A stretch of DNA of 64,000 nt from Bacteroidota bacterium (GCA_023450085.1 JAEXHI010000018.1:67936-131935), one strand, 5' to 3'; positions 18,380-27,625 are shown, counted from the first letter of the stretch. Notes: generated from the letters alone by a model not told the origin. Numbers and translations are program-made.

Positions 18380-18810
18380 ACCAGTGTCCCCAATAATCCT
18401 ACTACCGTTTTATCGGTTCTAAAAGTAACATCCTCCTCTACCATTTCGTTAATCTTCTTCCATCTAAAAGACTGATTCAAACCTTCATCAAAATCAAACG
18501 CCTCGGTTTTAAAATTCAATTGCAACGGATTAACAGCCTTAACCAAATAATAGATACTGATCACTTGGCTCTCGTTAAAGGACGATTTCTCGTAAAAATC
18601 GGTGGTATAAAAATGACTGACAACTTCCACTTCCGCTTCGCACTCTTCCATAAATTCGCGCTTTAGGCCATCAATCAAACCTTCTCCAAGTTCCAATCCT
18701 CCACCTGGAAATTTGGTAAAATACCGCCCTACCTCAAACTCATCACTCAATAAAACTTCCTGATCTTGGTTAATCAACAACCCGTAAACTCTAATATTGA
18801 AATAGCTCAT
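18376..18810 (-). CDS. NUDIX hydrolase
   Basis: A 144-residue single-domain NUDIX enzyme. The Nudix box runs from GGGLELGEG through LKREFMEECEAEV; RE and EE are conserved, while the final Gly of the signature is Cys. It probably hydrolyses a nucleoside diphosphate derivative; substrate cannot be predicted. It starts one base after the CDF transporter stop and overlaps the CPBP gene by 4 bases. Confidence 0.9.
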   Translation of the reverse strand: MSYFNIRVYGLLINQDQEVLLSDEFEVGRYFTKFPGGGLELGEGLIDGLKREFMEECEAEVEVVSHFYTTDFYEKSSFNESQVISIYYLVKAVNPLQLNFKTEAFDFDEGLNQSFRWKKINEMVEEDVTFRTDKTVVGLLGTLV

Positions 18811-19785
18811 CTACTGAAAGTGCTTTTGATTTTTGGTAACATTCTCCATATTCCACTTTATTTCCGCTCTAAAAGCTTCTGTCCTTACCGGACAATTTTC
18901 CATTTTACAATAATGGCAACAGGCAGGCAAACATGGATCAGCATGGATAAACAGTTCTGTTTGATGATTTACAGACTGGTTAATGAGCTTATCTATTGCT
19001 GATATTTCCTGATGAACGGTATTCAAATCAAAATAGTATGGCAAAGTAACATGGCAGTCAATGTGCAAATCGGCCCCATATTGCTGCGCCCTTAAATTAT
19101 GTACATCAATCCAGCTAGGCTGTCTATTCTCTTGCAATATATTCACCACCTCTTTTACTAATTCAATGTTGCTCTCGTCCATTAAACCACCTACCGATTT
19201 ACGGGTAAGTTTATAACCGCTAAAAACAATATAAATCCCTAAAAGAATGGAAATTACACTATCTAACCATAAAATTTGGGTAAGTTGGATAATAATAATC
19301 CCTACCACCAAACCAGCACTACTCAAAGCATCGGTAAGTAAGTGCTTGCCATCGGCCTCCAACGTTAACGACTTGTTAGCTTTTCCGGTCTTAATCAGAA
19401 AAAGCCCCACAATAAGGTTAATTAAACCTGTAGCAGCAATAATTAGCGCACCATTGTACAAATCGTTTACTTCATTCCCATAAAACAAACTGTAAACCGA
19501 TTTAATTAGAATAACCACTCCTGCGATGCAAATAAGTACCCCTTCCACAAATACAGAGAAGAACTCTACCTTTCCGTGTCCATAAGGATGGTTTTCATCT
19601 TTAGGCATCGTGGCCAAATAAATGCTATAGAAAGCAAAACCACTCGCCAGCACATTTACGATACTCTCGGCGGCATCGGTTAAAATAGCATTGGAATTGG
19701 TAATGAAATAGGCAACAAATTTGGCCAGCATCAATAAAATACTGGTACAAAGCGATATTAATATGGCTCTTTTATTCGTGATCAA
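18811..19785 (-). CDS. Cation diffusion facilitator (CDF) metal efflux transporter
   Basis: A 324-residue CDF/ZnT-type protein, six helices followed by a cytoplasmic metallochaperone-like domain. The transport-site Asp residues lie in ILTDAAES and LLTDALSSAG; HPYGHGKVEFF is the family signature. The C-terminal domain has the usual His pattern (DVHNLRAQQYGADLHIDCHV) and ends in an unusual Cys-rich tail, DPCLPACCHYCKMENCP, which could bind a soft metal. Likely exports Zn2+, Fe2+ or Mn2+. First gene of the CDF-NUDIX-CPBP operon. Confidence 0.94.
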   Translation of the reverse strand: MITNKRAILISLCTSILLMLAKFVAYFITNSNAILTDAAESIVNVLASGFAFYSIYLATMPKDENHPYGHGKVEFFSVFVEGVLICIAGVVILIKSVYSLFYGNEVNDLYNGALIIAATGLINLIVGLFLIKTGKANKSLTLEADGKHLLTDALSSAGLVVGIIIIQLTQILWLDSVISILLGIYIVFSGYKLTRKSVGGLMDESNIELVKEVVNILQENRQPSWIDVHNLRAQQYGADLHIDCHVTLPYYFDLNTVHQEISAIDKLINQSVNHQTELFIHADPCLPACCHYCKMENCPVRTEAFRAEIKWNMENVTKNQKHFQ

Positions 19786-19805
19786 AGCTAGCTTGTTTTA
19801 TGTCG

Positions 19806-19813
19806 CAAAATTA
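19806..19813 (-). promoter_or_regulatory. Candidate -7 element of the CDF operon
   Basis: Plus-strand CAAAATTA reads TAATTTTG on the minus strand, an exact TAnnTTTG match 20 bases before the CDF start codon. The nearest TTTG upstream is farther than the usual spacing. Confidence 0.4.
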
Positions 19814-20015
19814 CGCGTAAAAGTGTTATGTTTACACACAAATGCACTGTTTCTTTCCTCAATAAAAAAACAAAAGCATATTTTCTCATCGAACAAACCA
19901 AACGCCAAAATCCTTGGACGGAAATCCTTTTGTCAAATTATCAACAAAACCATAAAAACATTAAACGAATGCCATTAAAATACATCTTTTATTAGGGTGT
20001 TACAAATAAGGTTTC

Positions 20016-20023
20016 TATATTTG
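20016..20023 (+). promoter_or_regulatory. -7 element of the aminotransferase gene
   Basis: TATATTTG, exact TAnnTTTG. It lies after the first ATG of the open frame (19997) and 18 bases before the ATG at 20042, so transcription would start downstream of 19997; this supports 20042 as the true start. Confidence 0.55.
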
Positions 20024-20041
20024 TTATCTCACAAAAACATC

Positions 20042-21238
20042 ATGAGCATTTTATCAGACAGAATAAATAACCTTTCAGAATCCGCTACGCTAAAAATGAC
20101 TAAACTAGGTCGTGAGTTAGCTGCAAAAGGCGTAAATGTAATTAGTTTAAGTGTTGGCGAGCCAGATTTCAATACGCCAGAGCACGTTAAAGAAGCTGCA
20201 AAAAAAGCATTGGACGAAAACTATACTCGTTACTCACCGGTACCGGGCTATCCAGATTTACGCCAAGCCATTGTAAACAAGTTAAAGACAGAAAACAATC
20301 TTGACTACGACATTTCTCAAATTGTAGTTTCTACTGGAGCTAAGCAATCTTTATCGAACGTTATTCTAACCTTAATTAACCCAGGTGATGAGGTAATTAT
20401 CCCTACACCGTATTGGGTTTCTTATTCTGAAATGGTAACCCTTGCCGAAGGGAAATCTGTTTTCATCAATACTTCTATCGAAAGTGATTTCAAAATCACA
20501 CCAGAGCAACTAGAAGCAGCCATTACTCCAAAAAGTAAATTGTTCATGTTCTCTTCGCCAAACAACCCAACAGGTACTGTTTACAGCAAAGATGAGTTGG
20601 CAGCCTTGGCTAAAGTATTCGAAAAACACCCTAACATCTTCATCCTTTCCGATGAAATTTACGAGCATATTAACTTTGTTGACAAACACGAATCAATTGC
20701 TCAATTCCCAAGCATTAAAGACCGCGTAATCATCGTAAACGGCTTTTCTAAAGCTTTTGCAATGACCGGATGGCGCTTAGGCTACATCGCAGCCAGCAAA
20801 GAAATTGCTGCCGCAAACGACAAGCTTCAAGGCCAAACCACTTCAGGCACTTGCTCTATTGCGCAACGTGCAGGTATTGTAGCTTATGAACAAGGATTGG
20901 ATACCGTAAACGAAATGAAAAAAGCTTTCGCACGTCGTCGCCAGTTGGTGTACGATTTGTTGAAAGACATTCCAGGTGTGAAAACCAATTTACCAGAAGG
21001 AGCATTCTATTTCTTCCCAGAAATCAGTTCATTCTTTGGTAAAAAAGATGCAGATGGCAATGTGATTAAAAACTCTAGCGATTTGGCACTTTACCTATTA
21101 AATGTTGGGCATGTGGCAACCGTAGGCGGTGATAGTTTCGGAAACGACAATTACATCCGTTTGTCTTACGCCGCTTCAGACGAGAGCTTGGTAGAAGCCT
21201 TAAGAAGAATTAAAGAAGCACTAGGTAAATTAAGCTAG
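20042..21238 (+). CDS. Class I pyridoxal-phosphate aminotransferase, aspartate aminotransferase type
   Basis: A 398-residue fold-type I enzyme transferring amino groups between aspartate (or a similar amino acid) and 2-oxoglutarate. Motifs: SLSVGEPDFNTPEHV, VSTGAKQSL, the PNNPTG segment, LSDEIYEH, the PLP lysine K237 in NGFSKAFAMTGWRLGY, and the substrate-binding Arg in NYIRLSYA. ATG 20042 (MSILSDRINNLSESATL) gives the family N-terminus; the 15 residues before it in the open frame are not family-like. Monocistronic: its own promoter element precedes it and a terminator follows. Confidence 0.95.
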   Translation: MSILSDRINNLSESATLKMTKLGRELAAKGVNVISLSVGEPDFNTPEHVKEAAKKALDENYTRYSPVPGYPDLRQAIVNKLKTENNLDYDISQIVVSTGAKQSLSNVILTLINPGDEVIIPTPYWVSYSEMVTLAEGKSVFINTSIESDFKITPEQLEAAITPKSKLFMFSSPNNPTGTVYSKDELAALAKVFEKHPNIFILSDEIYEHINFVDKHESIAQFPSIKDRVIIVNGFSKAFAMTGWRLGYIAASKEIAAANDKLQGQTTSGTCSIAQRAGIVAYEQGLDTVNEMKKAFARRRQLVYDLLKDIPGVKTNLPEGAFYFFPEISSFFGKKDADGNVIKNSSDLALYLLNVGHVATVGGDSFGNDNYIRLSYAASDESLVEALRRIKEALGKLS

Positions 21239-21258
21239 TCGACTTATAAAATAATTAG

Positions 21259-21290
21259 AAGAGTCTTGGTAAATGCCAAGGCTCTTTTTT
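21259..21290 (+). terminator. Terminator of the aminotransferase gene
   Basis: GAGTCTTGG at 21261-21269 pairs with CCAAGGCTC at 21276-21284 (one G-U pair) and is followed by six T. It begins about 20 bases past the stop codon. Confidence 0.9.
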
Positions 21291-21488
21291 GTTTAAAAAG
21301 CAATTGCACCACCTTTATCTCCCGAAAGTCGGGCTATTTGTTTCAAGTCCTCATTTCGCTACGCTTCATTGTGGGCTTTCTACTGCTATCCCGTTTATCC
21401 AACAACCGTCTGAGCAAAACACAAAGTACTAAACACACATAGTCCTATAATTTTAGTTAACTTTATTACAGACCAACGCCGTAGCCAC

Positions 21489-22319
21489 ATGAAGCAACTT
21501 ACTGTTCTGTTTTTAACCTTATTTGCTCTTGCGAGCTGCAATCACTCTCAATCAAAGGAAAGCGCTAAAAATACCGAGCAAAAAGAAGTATTTAAAAACA
21601 TCACAAAATTTGATACCACCACCAAAACCATCCATATTTATGTGGCTTTATGCGACAATAAATACCAAGGAATAGTTCCTGTTCCTCCAAAAATTGGCAA
21701 TGGACAGGATCCCAACAGCAACTTATATTGGGGCTGTAGCTTTGGAATCCGCACTTATTTCAAAAAAAGTAAAGAATGGGATTTGATTAAATCTCAGAAG
21801 CTTGATTCTATTAGACTAGAGAGGTTAGTATTTAAACACAAACAAAAAAATTATTATATGGTTGCTGATGCCTACGATGGACGTTACATCAAACAATGCA
21901 CAAAAGACTTCCTCAAAAGTAGTTCAGGACAAACAAAAGACACGTTAAAAATTAATAAAACCACTATTGGCATATCGGGCAATTCCAAACTGATCTCCTA
22001 TATTGGGCATGACGGTCTGATGGATTTTCAACTATCTGACAACTACCAAAACACTGACAATATTAAAAGAGACGTAATTATTTTGGCTTGTTATAGCAGA
22101 AAATATTTCACTCCTCATTTAAAATCGGCCAACGTTAACCCATTAGTTTGGACTACCGGATTAATGTGTCCAGAAGCCTATACCGTGCATGATGCCATTA
22201 CGGGATACCTAAAAAAGGAAACCAATTCGCAAATTAGAATGAGGGCAGCTTTAGCCTATTCCAAATATCAAAAATGTAGTGAAGGCGCCGCTAAAAACCT
22301 ATTAGTAACAGACTGGTAA
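21489..22319 (+). CDS. Lipoprotein with a possible clan CD (caspase-like) dyad
   Basis: A 276-residue protein with a lipobox (ALASC, Cys18). I do not recognise a named family. In the C-terminal half a hydrophobic strand ends in ISYIGHDG (H174) and another in VIILACYS (C201). The layout hydrophobic-His-x-Gly then hydrophobic-Ala-Cys is what defines clan CD peptidases (caspases, gingipains). A WTTGLMCPEAY block and a helical tail follow. The N-terminal half contains WGCSFGIRTYF and no known motif. Activity is inference only. It is followed by another uncharacterised gene 39 bases downstream. Confidence 0.75.
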   Translation: MKQLTVLFLTLFALASCNHSQSKESAKNTEQKEVFKNITKFDTTTKTIHIYVALCDNKYQGIVPVPPKIGNGQDPNSNLYWGCSFGIRTYFKKSKEWDLIKSQKLDSIRLERLVFKHKQKNYYMVADAYDGRYIKQCTKDFLKSSSGQTKDTLKINKTTIGISGNSKLISYIGHDGLMDFQLSDNYQNTDNIKRDVIILACYSRKYFTPHLKSANVNPLVWTTGLMCPEAYTVHDAITGYLKKETNSQIRMRAALAYSKYQKCSEGAAKNLLVTDW

Positions 22320-22358
22320 ACATTAACTCCTAATTACCAATCCCTATCGTAACAAAGA

Positions 22359-22901
22359 ATGACCTTGAACAGCTTATCTAAAAAAGAACTAGAAATACTT
22401 CAATATGTCGACTCCTTAGAAGGCTCAATACAACAATTGAAAGAACAACTTTCTGACAATGAAATTTTCAATCAATGTCGAGATATCCATAAAAGCTATT
22501 TAGCATTGTTTCATCAACAAACAGATGAAAATAACAAATTAGAAACATTAAAGCGTCTAATTTTCTTAAACTGGTATTCATTGGCTGAACCTAGCTGTTA
22601 TACTGGAATTGAAGAACTTGATGCGCAGGTTACTTTTGAAAGCTACGCTATTTTAGATGAATATATCAAACAAAATAAATTAGATACAGAACTTAAATGG
22701 ATGCTCTCGTATTACTCTTGTATGGACTTTATAATTTTAATGTTCACCGAAAACAAACTCAACTCTCTTACAAATTTTGTAAAAAACGTAAATACGTCCG
22801 TTTTACATACTCCAAAAAATGAACTCCCTAAAGGATCCATGAATAATCGAGGACAAATGGGAATTTACTGGATAAGCCAGTCTGTAGAAATCAACTCCTA
22901 A
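22359..22901 (+). CDS. Hypothetical helical protein
   Basis: A 180-residue soluble protein without signal peptide or membrane segment. The N-terminal 60 residues are strongly helical and partly coiled-coil (LSKKELEILQYVDSLEGSIQ); the rest is also helix-rich with several Cys, Trp and Tyr residues (WYSLAEPSCYTGIEELD, MLSYYSCMDFIILMF). No family recognised. It follows the lipoprotein gene closely in the same direction and may form a two-gene unit with it. Confidence 0.65.
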   Translation: MTLNSLSKKELEILQYVDSLEGSIQQLKEQLSDNEIFNQCRDIHKSYLALFHQQTDENNKLETLKRLIFLNWYSLAEPSCYTGIEELDAQVTFESYAILDEYIKQNKLDTELKWMLSYYSCMDFIILMFTENKLNSLTNFVKNVNTSVLHTPKNELPKGSMNNRGQMGIYWISQSVEINS

Positions 22902-23029
22902 AAACCTACCTAAGTCCGCCTAAAATAGCCGTATTCAAACACTCCTTTAAACAACGAATAAGAGTCTGCTTCAGCAGCCAACAGAATCTTATCGGAACGC
23001 AATAGGCAACTATTAAATACGCTTAATTA

Positions 23030-24277
23030 TTAACTTCTAATCGCTTCTACTGGATCTAATCTTGATGCCGAATAAGCTGGCCAGAAACCAGAGATGATAC
23101 CGATGATTACCGAAACCCCAATTCCCAACATGATATTGCTCATATAAAGCACCACCTCAACATCTGCCACATTCGTGACGACGACCGTAAGCAAATAGAC
23201 GAGTGCCAAACCACACAGCCCACCCATCAAACAAAGCACTACTGATTCGAAAATGAACTGTAAAAGAATGAAGTAGTTTTTAGCTCCCAGCGATTTCTGA
23301 ATACCGATAATATTGGTACGCTCTTTTACAGAAACAAACATGATATTGGCAATCCCAAAACCACCTACCAGAATAGAAAAGCCACCGATAACCCAACCAC
23401 CAATATTAATGGCCGAGAACATGATATCTAGCTGGTTAGAGAGCATCGTAGTTTTATTCAAAGAGAAATCATCTTCTTGCCCAGGGCTTATTCTTCTTAC
23501 AGCTCGCATTTGCCCCTTTAATTCACTTTCTACCTCCTCAAAACTGATATTTTCTTTACCTCTTACGGTAATTTGAGGATTATATCTTTCGTTATTGATG
23601 TCAAAAATACCTTTGGCAAAATTCATTGGAATCAGCACGTTTTTGTCCTGCGACATCCCCATCATATCCTCCCCCTCTTTCTTAAAAACGCCAACTACGG
23701 TAACACGTCTGCCCATTAACTTAATTTGCTTTCCTATAGGGTCATCACCTCCAAAAAGCCCTTCGGCTATTTCAGCCCCCATAATACAAACAGGGCTTCC
23801 AGACCTGCCTTCGTTTTCCGTAAAGTAGCGACCAGCTTGGAACTCCAAATTCCAAGTCCTATCATACTCCTGTGTAGCAGCATTTAAAGTTGCACCTTCT
23901 ACTGAATTACTTCTATACTTAATGGTTCTGCTACTCGCTGAAATTTCGAAGCAAACCCCTTGAGCGCTTTCCATTCTTTCTTTTAGCGATAAATAATCTC
24001 TATAAGAAGGCTCCGGACGGTTTACGTATTTCCACCAAGGATAATTGTCTCCAAAAATCCAAGGCCATTTCTGCACAAACAATGTGTTCGAACCAAGCTT
24101 GTCTACACTAGCCTGTATTTTATTGCGCATGGTATCCACCCCCGTAAAAACGGCGATAATGATAAAAATACCAATGGTTATCCCTAAAAGAGATAGCGAA
24201 GTCCGCAATTTGTTCTGTCTAAGAGCGTCCCAGGCAAACCTAAAACTCTCGCCAATAAGTCTAAAAACTAGCACCAT
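23030..24277 (-). CDS. ABC transporter permease, MacB/FtsX type
   Basis: A permease of about 415 residues with the MacB layout: helix 1 at the N-terminus (LRTSLSLLGITIGIFIIIAVFTG), a large periplasmic MacB_PCD domain (about 45-285) with CIMGAEIAEGLFGG and IGKQIKLMGRRVTVVGVF, then three C-terminal FtsX helices including IGIQKSLGAKN and IISGFWPAYSASRLDPVEAIR. I chose ATG 24277; the frame is open to 24301. No ATPase or membrane-fusion gene is adjacent, so its ATP-binding partner must be encoded elsewhere. Confidence 0.93.
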   Translation of the reverse strand: MVLVFRLIGESFRFAWDALRQNKLRTSLSLLGITIGIFIIIAVFTGVDTMRNKIQASVDKLGSNTLFVQKWPWIFGDNYPWWKYVNRPEPSYRDYLSLKERMESAQGVCFEISASSRTIKYRSNSVEGATLNAATQEYDRTWNLEFQAGRYFTENEGRSGSPVCIMGAEIAEGLFGGDDPIGKQIKLMGRRVTVVGVFKKEGEDMMGMSQDKNVLIPMNFAKGIFDINNERYNPQITVRGKENISFEEVESELKGQMRAVRRISPGQEDDFSLNKTTMLSNQLDIMFSAINIGGWVIGGFSILVGGFGIANIMFVSVKERTNIIGIQKSLGAKNYFILLQFIFESVVLCLMGGLCGLALVYLLTVVVTNVADVEVVLYMSNIMLGIGVSVIIGIISGFWPAYSASRLDPVEAIRS

Positions 24278-24422
24278 AATCGTTAGACCAAATGTAATCA
24301 AAAAGGTTACACCTATTACAGCTTAAAAGTAAAAAGGCAAATACAAAAGGCTTGTAAACTATTTACCTTGTTCGCTTGTTAAAAACATCTGACAATAGAC
24401 TGGCTTATCTACTGATATTTAA

Positions 24423-24454
24423 TTGCAAATACAGAATATAATTTAGTAAATTTG
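24423..24454 (+). promoter_or_regulatory. queA promoter
   Basis: TTGC at 24423 and TAAATTTG at 24447-24454 with 21 bases between the TTG and the -7 element, a full Bacteroidota-type promoter. It lies about 120 bases before the queA start chosen here. Confidence 0.55.
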
Positions 24455-24574
24455 CGCCCTAATTTACTGTATCCAAAGCATGAAATAAGCTGAAATGCGC
24501 TTCTTCTACCAATTCAAGAGTGAAGTTTGACAAGCAAATTCCATCCTGCAGATAAAAAACAATATAAATTACAC

Positions 24575-25624
24575 ATGAAATTATCTCAATTCAAGTTCAA
24601 TCTACCCGACTCACTTCTGGCCTCTGATCCTGCCGAAGAAAGAGATGAAGCACGTTTAATGGTACTACACAAAGATACCGGTAAGATTGAGCATAAAATC
24701 TTCAAAGATGTTTTAAATTATTTTGACGATAAAGATGTAATGATCCTTAACAACACCAAGGTTTTCCCTGCCCGTTTATATGGAAACAAGGAAAAAACTG
24801 GTGCTACCATAGAAGTATTCCTATTACGCGAACTAAACAAAGAATTGCGTTTATGGGATGTTTTGGTTGATCCAGCACGTAAAATCCGTGTAGGAAACAA
24901 ACTATATTTTGGAGATGATGACTTATTAGTTGCGGAAGTTGTGGACAACACCACTTCACGTGGCCGTACTATTCGTTTCCTATTTGATGGTACTGATGAG
25001 GAATTCAGAAGAAACGTTGAAATTTTAGGCGAAACACCACTTCCTAAATACATAAAGCGTAAAGCTACCGAAATGGACAAAGAGCGTTACCAAACGATTT
25101 TTGCTAAACACGAAGGCGCTGTAGCTGCTCCAACTGCTGGTTTACACTTCAGTAGAGAGTTAATGAAACGTTTAGAACTTAAAGGCATTGAATTTGCCGA
25201 AGTTACTTTACACGTTGGTTTAGGTACTTTCCGTCAAGTAGAGGTTGAAGACTTAACCAAACACAAAATGGATTCTGAGCAATTCATCATCGAACAAAAA
25301 GATGCTGATATTGTAAACAAGGGAATTGAGGATAAAAGAAGGATTTGTGCCGTTGGTACTACCTCTATGCGTGCCATCGAGTCGGCAGTTTCTGCTAACA
25401 AAACTTTGAAGGCTGCGAATGACTGGACCAGCAAATTCATCTTCCCTCCTTACGATTTCAGTATTGCCAATTCAATGATTACCAATTTCCATACTTCTGA
25501 ATCTACTTTATTGATGATGGTAAGTGCTTTTGGTGGTTACGAAAATGTAATGAATGCATATGAAGTAGCTGTAAAAGAAAAATATCGTTTCTATAGCTAC
25601 GGTGATGCAATGTTGATAATTTAG
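24575..25624 (+). CDS. queA: S-adenosylmethionine:tRNA ribosyltransferase-isomerase
   Basis: Transfers and isomerises the ribosyl part of SAM onto 7-aminomethyl-7-deazaguanine in tRNA, the penultimate queuosine step. Motifs are standard: FNLPDSLLASDPAEERDEARL, NNTKVFPARLYG, EVFLLREL, VAAPTAGLHFS, HVGLGTFRQVE and the terminal FHTSESTLLMMVSAFGGYE. ATG 24575 (MKLSQFKFNLP) matches the family start and gives about 349 residues; the open frame begins at 24527. It is a housekeeping gene, followed by ispD after a long hairpin. Confidence 0.97.
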   Translation: MKLSQFKFNLPDSLLASDPAEERDEARLMVLHKDTGKIEHKIFKDVLNYFDDKDVMILNNTKVFPARLYGNKEKTGATIEVFLLRELNKELRLWDVLVDPARKIRVGNKLYFGDDDLLVAEVVDNTTSRGRTIRFLFDGTDEEFRRNVEILGETPLPKYIKRKATEMDKERYQTIFAKHEGAVAAPTAGLHFSRELMKRLELKGIEFAEVTLHVGLGTFRQVEVEDLTKHKMDSEQFIIEQKDADIVNKGIEDKRRICAVGTTSMRAIESAVSANKTLKAANDWTSKFIFPPYDFSIANSMITNFHTSESTLLMMVSAFGGYENVMNAYEVAVKEKYRFYSYGDAMLII

Positions 25625-25626
25625 GT

Positions 25627-25698
25627 ATTAGTATCGAGTATCAAGTATCGAGATATACATAATGGCTCGATACTTGATGCTCAAATCCTGATACTAAT
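25627..25698. repeat. Long imperfect hairpin between queA and ispD
   Basis: The segment 25627-25652 is largely complementary to 25666-25698; the inner 13 bases of each arm (TCAAGTATCGAG against CTCGATACTTGA) pair perfectly and the outer ATTAGTATC/GATACTAAT also pair. TATCGAG/TATCAAG words inside the left arm are near-direct repeats. It could attenuate read-through or protect transcript ends. Confidence 0.7.
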
Positions 25699-25708
25699 AA
25701 TTAAAAAA

Positions 25709-26392
25709 ATGAAATTCTACGCAATAATAGTAGCTGGTGGTTCGGGCAAAAGAATGCAATCTGCAATAGCCAAACAGTTTTTATTGCTTAATCATAAGCC
25801 TGTAATGATGCATACATTACAGGCTTTTCATCTTTCAGAAATCCAACCCGAAATTATTTTGGTCCTCAACAAAGACGACCATCAATACTGGAAGGATTTG
25901 TGCATAAAATACCATTTTGATATTCCCCATACCTTGGTGGAAGGTGGAAAAGAACGTTTCCATTCGGTAAGAAATGGTTTGATGTTTATCAAAGAAGATG
26001 GCGTAGTAGCTATACACGATGCCGTGAGGCCAGTAGTTAGTCATGATTTAATTACCCAAACGTTTAAAGAGGCCTTAGAAATTGGGAATGCTATACCTTG
26101 TGTTAAACCGAGCGACTCGGTAAGGAAACTCAATGAAAGCTCCAGCAAAATCATCAATAGGGATAAATTGGTATTGATACAAACACCGCAAACTTTTGAT
26201 TTAGATCAGCTGCGAACCGCCTATCAACAACGGTTTTCTAAAAAATTCACGGATGATGCTTCAGTAGTTGAAGCTGCTGGTTTTCCAATTAATTTGGTAG
26301 AAGGCAACAGAAACAACATCAAAATTACTTTTCCAGAAGACTTGGAGCTGGCTTCTTTCTTATTGAAGCATAATATCCCGAGTCAACACTAA
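25709..26392 (+). CDS. ispD: 2-C-methyl-D-erythritol 4-phosphate cytidylyltransferase
   Basis: Third step of the MEP isoprenoid pathway: couples CTP to methylerythritol phosphate. A 227-residue nucleotidyltransferase with the N-terminal IIVAGGSGKRMQ loop, AKQF lysine, GGKERFHSVRNGL, the AIHDAVRP metal/substrate block, IQTPQTF, and FTDDASVVEAAG. The frame ends with ITFPEDLELA typical of the family. It lies 84 bases after queA with a hairpin between them and may be partly co-transcribed. Confidence 0.96.
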   Translation: MKFYAIIVAGGSGKRMQSAIAKQFLLLNHKPVMMHTLQAFHLSEIQPEIILVLNKDDHQYWKDLCIKYHFDIPHTLVEGGKERFHSVRNGLMFIKEDGVVAIHDAVRPVVSHDLITQTFKEALEIGNAIPCVKPSDSVRKLNESSSKIINRDKLVLIQTPQTFDLDQLRTAYQQRFSKKFTDDASVVEAAGFPINLVEGNRNNIKITFPEDLELASFLLKHNIPSQH

Positions 26393-26761
26393 CTCCATTG
26401 TCATTTCGACCATAGTGGAGAACCAAAGCTCAACGAAGTTAAATCTTTCGACTATATAACATCGCTTATTTAATTAAATATCAACAATCTTTGAATATCT
26501 CTACTGAACAGTCGAGATAACGTATCATAAACGGTACAACTTAGCTATTTTACAAATACTTGGCCATACCCTATTTCATCCTTTTTAGATCGTTTCTCTA
26601 TTGGAAATAATTGTATAGAACAATCTCAGCAATTCGTGTTTGTAAAGCAATATCCCCCGTAATTTCGGCGAAGAATGAGGAGAAATCTAACAACCATAAT
26701 CCTGTCATAGATTTGGCAATAAGGGAGCTCTTACAAACAATATTTAATTATTCCTTATGCC
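26393..26761. other. Degenerate repeat-like spacer
   Basis: No credible gene. It opens with TCATTTCGACCATAGTGGAG and later has ATCTCTACTGAACAGTCGAGAT, fragments of the GTCATTTCGAC-type intergenic hairpin elements common in Sphingobacteriaceae. It leads into the 202-bp repeat block. Confidence 0.5.
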
Positions 26762-27549
26762 ACCCTTTCAGGGTTATTGGTTTTCTGGACTAATTATCCT
26801 AGAATTATTTCACCACTTCGTGGTTATATAGCAAATAGCACAGTCGTCATTTCGCATAGTTTAAAAGGCACCCCAAAAAGTCCGAAGGACTGATATAATG
26901 ATAATATCACAACAACCTACCTAATAAACCGCGAAGCGGTGATATAATCACCTTATTTTATTCCACTCTTTCAGGGTTATTGGTTTACTGGAATAATTAT
27001 CCTAGAATTATCACACCACTTCGTGGTTACATGGCAAATAGCACAGTCGTCATTTCGCACAGTCTAAAAGGTAACAACCCAAGTCCGAAAGATTGATATT
27101 ATGATAACGTCAAACAACCTACCTAATAAACCGCGAAGCGGTGACATAATCTCCTTATTTTATTCCACTCTTTCAGGGTTATTGGTTTACTGGAATAATT
27201 ATCCAGAATTATCACACCGCTTCCTGGTTACATGGCAACTAGCACCGTCGTCATTTCGCACAGTCTAAAAGGCAACAACCCAAGCCCGAAGGACTGATAT
27301 AACGATAACATCACAACAACCTACCTAATAAAACGAGAAGCGGTGACATAATCTCCCTATTTTATTCCACCCTTTCAGGGTTATGGTTTTACTGGAATAA
27401 TTATCCTAGAATTATTACACCGCTTCGTGGTTATATGGCAACTAACACCGTCGTCATTTCGCACAGTCTAAAGCCCCAAAAAAGTCCGAAGGACTGATAT
27501 TATTATAACAAAGAGCAACCACCCAAAAAACCGCGAAGCGGTGACATAA
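26762..27549. repeat. Four imperfect tandem copies of a 202-bp multi-hairpin element
   Basis: Units begin at 26762, 26965, 27167 and 27369 (steps 203, 202, 202). Each holds, in order, the palindromes ACCCTTTCAGGGT, ACCACTTCGTGGT (or ACCGCTTCGTGGT), AGTCCGAAGGACT and ACCGCGAAGCGGT, plus the word GTCGTCATTTCGCA. Copies differ by scattered substitutions, some preserving pairing (A-T/G-T changes in the first stem). No ORF spans the block and no transposase is nearby. The stems resemble REP-type elements of Bacteroidota. Confidence 0.9.
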
Positions 27550-27625
27550 CTATTCCAGCACGTAATTAACTTCTCATCCAAAAGTTTCTAGACTACGTTT
27601 TGGACGTGATAACGCAACTACCAAA

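Noticed and set aside
21300..21410. tRNA-like or riboswitch-like structure after the aminotransferase terminator
   Set aside because: The CCCGAAAGTCGGG and GGGCT words resemble a degenerate intergenic REP element; no cloverleaf or known aptamer pattern can be drawn.
24575..25624. Part of a 7-deazaguanine DNA modification system because of queA
   Set aside because: The gene is an ordinary queA beside ispD, with no tgt-like DpdA or other Dpd gene near it.
26762..27549. Insertion sequence or RAYT-linked element
   Set aside because: No transposase ORF and no target duplication found; only hairpin repeats.
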